From Echinarachnius parma (lineage: Eukaryota; Echinodermata; Echinoidea; Clypeasteroida; Echinarachniidae): 64,000 nucleotides of DNA. Positions 49,001-61,000 of this stretch are shown here, one piece after another. Position 1 is the stretch's first letter. Each line of letters starts with the position of its first letter. A program made the translations under genes and the position numbers. The stretch covers positions 1 to 64,000 of the forward strand of contig JBAMJV010009707.1 in the NCBI GenBank assembly GCA_037951105.1, in the 5' to 3' direction. Below the pieces are notes generated by a model. It searched no databases. It was not told where the DNA came from and saw only the letters and a program-made list of their open reading frames with translations.

Positions 49001-52000
49001 CGTAATTAGCATTATATATAAAATGTGTATGAGGATATTTGCAATCTGATAAGCTCATAACCAAGCATCCTTACTTGATCACTCTATTGTGCAAGAGAAA
49101 GCATAGTAAATTGGTTTTAATTAAATAATTGACACACTGAGGTCAATATCACTGCTTGTTTGATTTCCCACAGCGTCCTTTAATTGTATTAGTGATCACA
49201 TAATCAAAAGAATTTTGTTGACAATGGTAAACTTGTGATTATTTAGTCACAATCTACATAAAGGAACCACAATAATTAACAAGATGCCAAGTGTATGTAA
49301 TTCAAACAGAGAGTACCACTCAAGTCTGGATCATTCCACCCATATTTACAGTCACACAAAAGAAGTAGCAAGATAGAATACCTTGTGCGTTAGCTTTCTT
49401 TTCCAGTGCAACGTGGCAGCCTCTTGCAGTCTCCTCTCTTCTTCCTCAGTGTGCTGTCTCAATTCATTACTGTACAAGAGAGTTCCACTAAAGCAGGAGC
49501 ATTCTAACCATAATTACAGTCACACAAAAGAAAGTAGCCAGAAAGAATACCTTGTGCATCAACTTTCTCTTCCAGTGCAACATGGCAGCTTCTCGTAGCC
49601 TGTTCTCTTCTCTTGAATCATCAGTGTGCTGTTTCCATTCACTGAATGCATATCTACAGGTACAAGGAAGCATAAGAAAAGTAGCAACGAAATGCACCAT
49701 TAGCACATTTCTGATTATTACAAATATTCTGCTGTTGGAAAGAAAGCAATTGTGAATCAGGGCTTCCATTTTTATATGTATACAAATTAAAGTTTTTTGA
49801 AAATAATTTATGATTTACAAAAATGTTACCCCAAATACAGAAGGAATTAAAGGGAGAAAAATGACAAATAATGATAATGATGAAGATGATGATGATCCCA
49901 ATAGACTAGAATGATGCCATTTATCTGTTCCAAACATTCAAAGACCAGAGCTGCTATTCAATTCAATACTTAGATTAAGTAAGAAATTTACCCTTTTTAA
50001 GGCTGAGAACTAGTAATCAAATATTTTTTGACTTTTACTTCAGTAAAACGAAATCTAAATGTAATATTTGAAGACATTATGAACTAAGAAATCACATTTT
50101 TGGTAAGATTGTCAGTTGATAAATCAATTGAATCTCAATTATGGTAAGCTAAATTTTGACTTAAATATGGAATCGAATACCGAATTGATTGCTCATTAAT
50201 TTGAAAGATAAGACTTACTCTAGTTTCGTCATGTTTGCTCTTCTCTCCTTCGCACCTACAACTTCATAGACATTGTGCATCTCTTGGCAGTGGACCTTCA
50301 GAAATAGAATTAGGGATGGAATATAAATTGCTTTCCCATCATGAATATCTCCATAATTAGGGAGACAATTGAAAAATCAAAATCCATGTTATTTTTCTGT
50401 TACCATTTATATGCCAAATACCAAGGTTCAAGCTAATTGTGAAAGCTCCAAGTGATTGTGGTTGAACTGGACATAGTAAATGGATCTTAGTATTGGTACT
50501 TCCCGCAAACAAAATTGCAAGGGTTTTGGTTGGTTTTAATTCCATTTGAAAGTTCATTGATAAAACATGTGAAATGAGAATCATTCCCTCCTTTCAAATG
50601 CTTTCATAGTTGTAAAATTTGATTTCAAAATATTTTATTTATATATTGTCTAGCCAGACGATATCTTGACTCTTCAGAAAATACACAAAATGCTTATACA
50701 CGTCTTTAACAAAAAATTAAAAAGAGGTTTTTAAATAGTTGTTGATGATATCTCTATTTAATCATTATTTTAACAAAACAGCACAAGCACAATTTTGCAT
50801 GAAAAATGGTTGAAACCAATAAGTTTTTAGAGAGCGCCCTCTTGAGTTTTAACGGCTCTTTTTCATGATAACAGGCTTTTTACTTAGTTGTTTGTAATTG
50901 TGTATACCGTTCGAGCATGGTGGAATTATAACTATCAGTTTGTAATGTAATGGTTGGTGCAGGTCTGAGTTACTAAAATTCAGTTTGACCAAAACTCAAC
51001 TATTATATCTCTTTAATGGATCAGTTTATGGACTACAAGCCCTATAAAGAATATCAACAGTTTTTTTAAGAACTTTCCACCTTCCATCCCTAATTTCTAC
51101 ATGGTGCAATCATAAGCCAGCTGTGTACTGTATCAATTATTGATAACTGTAATACCTTCCATGCGGTCAAGACGAGTCTCAGTTGTTTGTACTTGAAGTG
51201 TGCGTCTGCCCTTGCCTTCTTTACAGACTTGAGTCTTCGCTGAGCAACGTACTGCAACAGTAACAACAATCAACATTATTTCATCATTTATTTTCCTATC
51301 AAACTAATGGTCCATTCAGGTTTTAATAGGTGTCCTAAAATGTAACATGCCTAAAAGACTACAATATATATTGGTTAAGAATTATATTTGAAATATGTAA
51401 GATCTCTCATACTCAACAGATTTGCACATGTGCCAACCAAACTATTGCAAAAATAAGACAATCAAATTTTTGGCAAATAGAGAAAAACTTGATTACAATA
51501 TTACAAGATTACAATATGATTGAAAGTTTTATAAACAGTTAATGATATGGACACAACATCTAATACATACATGTATGCTGTCAATTGTTAACCTAGTAGT
51601 AGTAGTGATCAATATTGTTTATCGAGAACTCTGCAAAGGATATTGTACAAACATAATTCTATGTATGAATGTATGTATTTATTTCAAAGACTCAAAATAT
51701 GTTTCATCCTACCTCTCTCCATATTACAAAGGCCATCTTCATTGTATTGAGGTAGCTGTGGACTGCTGCAGTTCTTTCAAACTCACATCTAGATGGGAAC
51801 AAAATGGAAACACAAGTTTAAAAAAAAAAAAAAAACACAAGTTAATAAATAGCTTGACTGCCATATTTTCATAGTAATTCGTGGAAAGAGAGAATCATTT
51901 AAAAAAAGAGATTTTGATAGCAGTTGCCTATATTGAACCAGACCTATTTTTGTCCCTCTCTCATAAAAAAAAGTTTAGGCCACTGCTTTTATCAATTGCA

Positions 52001-55000
52001 TTGCCTATTGCAACTAACTGTGGTTCTGCATTTTCTGACTCAACCTTAATTTTCCACTTTCTGATAATAAAGCTAACCATAAGAAACCATATTTAAACTA
52101 GATGGATCTTCGACTGCCGACTGCGCGCAGTCGAAAATGATGCCTCCGCCATTACGCGATTTATTTACATCAAGCCTAAATCAACATGTACACTGAATTA
52201 ATTCTGTCAACTCAATTTTTATGGTACTCTTCTTTGAGATCTTGACGTATTACAATTATAAGCTATAAGTGCCCTCATGACCCCAAAATCTAATGACTAC
52301 AATTGCTCCCCAAGATTTCAGGTATCAAGTTCTTGAGATTTCCAATCACAAGCTACTTTTACATATGAGCCCTGTGACCTTTGACCTTTGACTTCATGAC
52401 TACAAAATATAATCAGTTCATCAGCCCCCCAAGATACATACATGTACCAAGTTTGGTCAGAATCCATCATCCCGTTCTTGAGATAACGCGATCACGAGCT
52501 ATTTTTGCATATATAATGAGCTCTGTGACCTTTGACCTCATGACCCCAAAATCTAATCAGATCATCGGCCCTCCAAGATACATACATGTACCAAGTTTGG
52601 TCAGAATCCGTCAATCTGTTCTTGAGATAACGCGATCACGAGCTATTTTTGCATATATAATGAGCTCTGTGACCTTTGACCTTTGACCTCATGACCCCAA
52701 AATCTAATCAGATCATCGTCTTCCCAAGATACATACATGTACCAAGTTTGGTCAGAATCCGTCAATCCGTTCTTGAAATAACGCGATCACGAGAACGGGA
52801 CGGACGGACGGACGGACGGACAACCCGAAAACATAATGCCTCCGGCAACTTCGTTACGGAGGCATAATAAACCAAACTCTAAATGTATGGTACTGCAATT
52901 AAGTCCACTACTACTACTATTAATAATAATTATTATAATAATAATAATATTAGGTTTAATTCATATAGCGCCTAATATGATACAATATAATCTCTAAGGC
53001 TTTACACTTTTACTACCTCCGTCATAGGATACAATGACCAAACTAACCTTTTCCTTGCCTCTGTGACAAAGTCCATCCATCTGTGCAGTGCCTTTGTGCA
53101 CACCAAAGCATTGTGGTGATCCATGGCAAGGTGCTGTATTAAGAGTAAGGAGGCAAAATAAAATTCCTAGTAAGGGGTCGGCCTATTCCTAAATTAGCTC
53201 TGCAAACTCACTTGACCAGGGCAAGTGAAATATGCATGAGCTCAAGTTTTGCTTGCTTCTATAATTATTTGAACAAGCTATTGTAGTTTACGGTTCATAA
53301 TGTACAATAAGTCAAAAATATAAAACAAAAACAAGATTTTGTTCTATTTCAAGCAAGATTTTCCGGTTGAAAGATTGAGGCTTGTAAATAGATTAGCAGA
53401 TGACTGATAAGCAGTTAAACAAAGTTGACTTTGACAACCATATTTTGAATCTTACCAACTGTTCAGCTTCCTTCAGCCTTGCCCTTGTTCTCTCTCTCCA
53501 CTCTCCAAAGACCCTGCGAGCCGTCACACTCTCATGATGGAGAAAGGCCTGCAGGGAAAAAATGTTGAAAGACATCTTTTAGTAATTAATAATAATATTA
53601 TACCACTCTATGTATAGTAAGGGTGTTGACGAGTCCCGGGTACCCGGGTCCCGCCGAAAAATGTCGAGTCCCGGGCGCAAAAATCGATACTCGATATCCC
53701 GAAAAAGAAGCAAAAAGTCCCCTTTTTGAACGCCCGAGTTATCTGCCCACTCTCATTTTCTTTTCATTCCTTTTTCCCTCTTTGCTGTATTTTAGAAGAT
53801 GATTTATTGTCATAAATGCGCTGCATTTTTGTCACTTGAATGAACATGTTTTCCCAGCGGCGTGACATGCCTATAGCGAAATCAACAAATGGATAAATTT
53901 TGGGTACCCGGGACTCGCCCGAAAAATTATCGCGAGTCCTGGGTAGTAAATATACCCGAAATCGACAGCCTTAATGTATAGTGCACATTATATTTCCCCT
54001 GAGTAGATCTCCATGTGCTTGTATTCTTCCCCTCATCAATATTGAAGCACTTGGGAAATATAATAGCAAATTCAATTGTTTAACCCTGTAAAGTGTCAGA
54101 TATTTATTTATTTATTTATTTATTTATTTTGGCATACATTTCAAACTGATCAGCAGCAGTGCTGAAAGGATCAGTGTACATTGAACATCAAAACATACAT
54201 AGTATAAACAATACAATATAGCAATTGTTACATTTGAATTTGAATGAATTGGAACATTAATGTTAAGTACAAAATTTACATAAGTAAATCACTATAAAAT
54301 AAACAAAGCTACACTACACAAAGTACAAATATCAGATCATTGTGCATAATTGCTAATCAACCACATTTACAACAATGAATTCTATACAGCAATTCCCAAA
54401 ATTCAATTGTTTAACCCTGTAAAGTGTCAGATATTGCCCAAAATGACATTTGAGACTTCAATCCTGTACCAAAATCATTGTAAGATATGTCCCAATGATG
54501 TGTGAAAGTTTCATTGAAAAAGAACACTGCTTTCCTGGTTAAAAAAACAAAAATTTGCGTCAGCTTTTACAACAAATTACTGTATGATGTGTATGAGGTT
54601 TATGACCATTCATTAACGCTCTTGAGCTGAATGATAATTAATGATAGATATCGTCATACTAAAGGGGCATTTGAAAAAAATCTAACCCTATTTTATTCTT
54701 CTCATACCATAAGCTAAACGACAGGGTAGAAGAGAAACGAGGAAGCTCCAAGTAATTTTTGTGGAGTTAGACACTTTACAGGCCTCCTTTTAATCTATTG
54801 ATTTTGGTATAACATGCACTTTCCATAGACCCTAGTCTGAGTATTTTGGGAGTAAAAAATTATGCACAGTCATTTTAACCAATCAGATTTGCGCATTTAG
54901 TAACATGATCTTACTTGCAATCGATTGCAACTCTTTCTGCAACAGGGCCCTGAATGGGTTAAAAGTCACTTTACATACTTGAGCTACAAATAACAATCAA

Positions 55001-58000
55001 CAGTTATTATTTGTTTATACAGGAATGTAACATTTGTTTGTTATATCAATGGGAGGAAAACTGATACTTCATCTGTATCTCTTTCTTCTCATCTGAATTA
55101 AAAATGATTCAAAAACTGGACTCCCAAGGGAGTTGAGACAATGCACATATACCAAGAATAACGATGAACTTCTGAGTGGACCTTGTGAGAAAGCCCATTC
55201 TAAATGCTGTACATTATTAGTATGAAAATAGCACAATTCATGGAAAGAAATACAGCACAAACTTTAATAAAGGAAAACAAAATGCTGCAGTTTTCGTATG
55301 TTGTAACCGATAAGTGCAAAATTCCTGTCAATTCCAGTCGTTTATTTCCTCTTGGGCATCACTAATAATTGAATTAATCAAATTTGTTTAACCCACTAGC
55401 AAATGAAACGTCATCTGAGCCTGCACTAACAAAAACATATAACCAATGTTGTTGAATTTGCTGCTAAGTTAGTGGTTACGTAACTCGCTTTTGTTAGTGC
55501 AAGGTCATTTGACATTTCATACGGTAAAGTTGGAAAACATGGCAGCCTCCAGCATCCAGTCAAAACAGATAATAGTGGTTTAAAAAACATTGATTATTTC
55601 CATTATTAGTGATACCCAAGATGAAATATACTCCTAGTAGTGACAGAGATTGTGCACCTATAGATCAGTAACAGCAAGAGAAAGTGCCAGTTTGGCTCCC
55701 TTTCAAACTCTACATTATAATCCACTGTTGTATAAATCTAAAAAAACTAGATGGATCTTCGACTGCGCGCAGTCGAAAATGATGCCTCCGCCATTACGCA
55801 ATTTATTTATATCAAGCCCAAATCAACATGTACACAGAATTAATTCTGTCAACTCAATTTTGATGGTACTCTGTCTTTTAGATCTTGACGTATCACAATT
55901 ATGAGCTATAAGTGACCTTGACCTTTGCCCTCATGACCTCAAAATCTAATGACTACAATTGATGATGAATTGTTCCCTATTATACATTCAGGTATCAAGT
56001 TGGATTGAAATCTAATATTCAGTTCTTGAGAGTTCCAATCTCAAGCTACTTTTACAAATAATGAGCCCTGTGACCTTTGACCTCATGACCCCCAAAATCT
56101 AATCAGTTCATTGGCTCTCCAAGGAACATACATGTACCAAGTTTGGTCAGAATCAGTCAATCCGTTCTTGAGATAACGCGATCACGAGCTATTCTTGCAT
56201 ATATAATGAGCTCTGTGACCTTTGACCATTGACCTCATGACCCCAAAATCTAATCAGATCATTGGGCCCCCAAGATACATACATGTACCAAGTTTGGTCA
56301 GAATCAGTCAATCCGTTCTTGAGATAACGCGATCACGAGCTATTTTTGCATATATAATGAGCTCTGTGACCTTTGACCTTTGACCTCATGACCCCAAAAT
56401 ATAATCAGATCATCGGCCCCCCAAGATACATACATGTACCAAGTTTGGTCAGAATCTGTCAATCCCTTCTTGAGATAACGCGATCATGAGCTATTTTTGC
56501 ATATATAATGAGCTCTGTGACCTTTGACCTTTGACCTCATGACCCCAAAATCTAATCAGATCATTGGCCCCCCAAGATACATACATGTACCAAGTTTGGT
56601 CAGAATCCGTCATTCCGTTCTTGAGATAACGCGATCATGAGCTATTTTTGCATATATAATGAGCTCTGTGACCTTTGACCTTTGACCTCATGACCCCAAA
56701 ATCTAATCAGATCATTGGCCCCCCAAGATACATACATGTACCAAGTTTGGTCAGAATCCGTCATTCCGTTCTTGAGATAACGCGATCACGAGCTATTTTT
56801 GCATATATAATGAGCTCTGTGACCTTTGACCTTTGACCTCATGACCCCAAAATCTAATCAGATCATCGGCCCCCCAAGATACATACATGACCCAAGTTTG
56901 GTGAAAATCCGTCAATCGGTTCTTGAGATAACGCGATCACGAGAACGGGACGTACGTACGGACGTACGGACGGACGGACAACCCGAAAACATAATGCCTC
57001 CGGCTACTTCGTTGCGGAGGCATAAAAAAAAAAATTAAAAGAATACTGACCATCCTTTCCATCATGCGGACATCTTGACTGGTCTGGTAGCTATGGCACC
57101 ATCTGAAGAAATACTGACCAAGGAGAGTTTCCCTGTATACCAAATTAAAAGCAAGAATAATGACTGCAATACTAATCTAAATAAAGTCATTTGTATAAAT
57201 AATAATATAATGTATAGTATGATGTGTCTCGGAATATCATTTCTAGATTGATGGCGCAATACAAATGCTGGCCTGTTATTATTATTATAAGGGCCAAGGG
57301 ACAGGTATTTTTTATGGTAGATTGTATTAATTATTATTTACCTGTGGAATTCCCTGGCTTGTACAGCAAGCTCCCGTTTCCTCTTCTGCAGCTCCACATT
57401 TTGTTTCAGTCTGTGCAGGCACTTTGGAAGCAGTTGCAGAGCGTAGTGAACTTCGGCTCTCAGGTATTGGGCCTGAAATATATAACCAAGATAAATGAAT
57501 ATTTGTATTTATGTTGGAATAACATCAACATGAACATTTACAAGGTGCATTGCTTTCATATAGTTTGTTTGTTTGTTTATGAACTTTGCTAGCAGTGCAG
57601 TTCATAGTGAACTTAGGCTCTCAGGTATTGAGCCTGAAATATACCACCAAGATAAATAAATGTTTTATTAGAATTGGAATAAAATCAACATGAACATGAC
57701 CTTAATTTATTTACAAGGTGCATTTGCTTTCATATTTGGTTTGATTGCTTGTTTACACACCTCGGAAGCAGTGCAGTTCATAGTGAGCTTCAGCCCATAG
57801 GTATTGAGCCTGATAATACAACTAAGTTGCAGATACATTTTTGTTTGTATTAGCATCAACATAAAATAGTATTTAATGTCTTTCATTAAAAGACATTTCC
57901 CTTGACTAAAATTCATTTTAAAAATTTGTTCACTTATAAAGTTAATGGTTCACTTATAAAAAAAAAATGGATCACTTAGCCTGAACATTACCATACAAAA

Positions 58001-61000
58001 CATAAAGAATTAACAAAAGAAGAATTTAAAAAGATTTACTTGCATTAAATTAACTAAAATTTACACCAACATTTGTCTCCACATTTAAATATCAACAATA
58101 AATGCACTGCATACTGCACATCGGCCTTTGGGCCTACAAATTACAACCAAGACACATTTTGTTTTCATCAACATCAACATGAAAATAATTTAAGATGAAA
58201 TAGTTGCTTTCAAAACACGTTTTTAACCCAAAGTGGATTAAGCCTGTCTCAGCCTATTTTGAAGCAGTACAGTGAACTTCGGCCCTCATAAACAGAGCCT
58301 AAATTTACAACCAAGATAAATAAATATTATAGGGTTAGAAAATCATCAACATTCAAGTCAGCATTCATCTGATTTCAATGTGATTTATAAGCTTTCAACA
58401 CAATTGTCTTATCATTAAACATTTGAGATTAGCATGATTGGCTCTAACTCATTGATGTCAATATGCTAGAATAACCTGAAACTCAAAACAATGGAGCAGA
58501 GCAGTGAGAGCACATATACCTCCTTTACTCATTTCACCGTAAAGGATCACCCAAGAACATCTAGGAGATCAGTGGAACTAGGGCTGGTCCTGTGACATGA
58601 TCATGCTCTCGCCTACTGAGCATGTTAGAAATTGCAATTTAAAGTAAGATTACCCTGCGAATTCTGCGCCATCTTGTGTAGTCCCGCCACTTCTGCATAG
58701 CAGCAACAAGTAACCGCTTCCTGTATTGTCCAACAAGGAAAAGAAAGTTTGCACTTTGGTAAGTTTGGTAAAAACTGAGTTTCAACAGTTGAAGAACAGG
58801 TGTATTTCAAAATATTATTTTGGAATGGATCAAATCAAAGAGCATCTTTATGCACACACAAAATAAGCTCAATACAGACGTGTAGAAATGTATTTGTTAA
58901 TTCACTCATCTGAAAATAAAAAACATTTTATGTTTTTACTGAAAAAAGATTTGTATTGTTTTTACTATACACAGGTTTGACTGCATTTATGAGACTTACC
59001 TGTGCATCAACCTTGCTTTCCTGGTTGCTGAGAACAGTTTGAGCTCCTCACTGTGTTCACACTGCACCATCCACTGGTTCCAACTACGCTTCACTAACTG
59101 GATTGATTGAAAAAGTAACATTATAAAATCTAATCTAAACAGTTTGAGCTCTTCAAAATTGTCATACTGCACCATCCACTGATTCCAACAACGCTTCACC
59201 AACTTGATTAAGAAAGTAACGGTTGCTATAACTGATAGATAAAAAATAACTTGCAAACAAATAACTAATTTGTAATGGTGGTTTCCCAACAAATTACATA
59301 AATGTAATTACTGAGAAGGGTCTGAGCTCCTTGATGTGTTCACACTGCCATATCAACTGGTTCCAACAACGCTTCACCAACTGGATTAATTGAAAAAGTA
59401 ATAGTTGCTGTAACTGATAGATAAAAATAACTCCCAACTAGATGGATCTTCGACTGCGCACAATCGAAAATGATGCCTCCACCATTGCACAATTCTTATA
59501 TGGAGCCAGAATTAACATGAACCGGGTGGGCTATGTACAAAGTCTATGGGGATTTCAGAATCTCGTAGTGAACGGGTTAAGCTCAATTTTGATGGTTGGC
59601 AGCTCTGAAATTATCTTTCATTCATGTTGTTGAGTTCAAATGCTAGGAACAAACAAATTATGTATGCTTACCATCTCTTCATGATGTTCCTTGGCCTGCT
59701 GAGTTCTTCTGATCTTCAGTCGTCTCTGCACCACAGCAAGCTTCAACAACATCATGCCACATTTCTGAACAAAAACAAAATGTGACAAAACTAAAAGTTA
59801 AATCTTAAACATGCCAGACCTGCCAGACTGGGCAACTAATTATAACAGAATGTCCAATCTATACTACTAAAAGAGGAGGATCTGTCTGTCTGTTTGTTTG
59901 TCTGTCCGGCTATGCAAATCGCCATGACTTGAGTTATGACCCTCACCTTTCAGGTGATGATTGCTTCCACCTTTAGGGAGGTAATGGTCAAAGGGTATCA
60001 AATTACATCAAACAGAAGTTGATTTTTTTTGCCGTTTTTTTGGTATTTTGTTGTCGTGGTTTTGGAAGGATCTAGATATATTTTTTGTCGGGAGGAGGCG
60101 CTAGACCATGTACGCGCATAATGATTGCGATGATTTGTATACCATGTGCCACAGGCACGGGTCCTCCTAGTGTTTAAATGTGTTTGAGGCTTCCCAATGT
60201 GTGTGTTTTGCAGGGTCACATATCTGACTGCACAAGTCAATTTGTCATATTACACAGTTCCTCCGACTCAGTACATAGTAGAGTTGGATACGATATGCCT
60301 AGGTATTTTCATATTTTCATATTTTCACCAGAAAATGTTAACTCAATGCACAAATATTTTGAAGTATCACTTACCATCAGTTGCATGTTGTGATGTCTTC
60401 TTGCAGTTTCTTCTTTCTGCCTTTCCACTTGAAGGAGGTGCACATCTGATAGTTTTGGTTAAGAAGTTAATATGTACAGTTCAACTGCATAACTCGAACA
60501 GTTTTATGGTGGTTTAAAGGGAACCAAACAAATGTGGCTTTTTAAAAATTCAAACATAGGGGAAACTGAGCGGAAATATATTTCTAGACCAGTGCTCGAA
60601 CCACTGATCTACGAAGCATTTATGATTGAAATACTTATTTTAATGCTATATCATTTCCGTTGATCCCTCACACGTATCGAAAAGCGGATTGCTTGTACTT
60701 ATGTCAGCGTTAAAGCTACCGATTAGTACAAGCATTGAAAAGGATTTCTGGAAAATATCACTTTTGTAACAGCTTTGTAGCTCAGTAGTGAAAGCACAGA
60801 CCTCTAGAAATAATTTTTGGCAGAGCCAAATTTTCTATGCTGATTTGCATTTAAATCTGGATCTCAGTCAAAAAGGATACAGAACTTCCAATGGATGATA
60901 ACTCGTCGCATCCTACACTGGTTACCATGACGATCCACCTGCTCATGGCGCTGTGCCAGGGATCTTTGAGTGAACCATCGCTGGTGCCAGTGCTGCCATG

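Noticed and set aside
52381-57038. Frames such as MTFDLMTPKSNQII
   Set aside because: Translation of the DINE-like core repeat.
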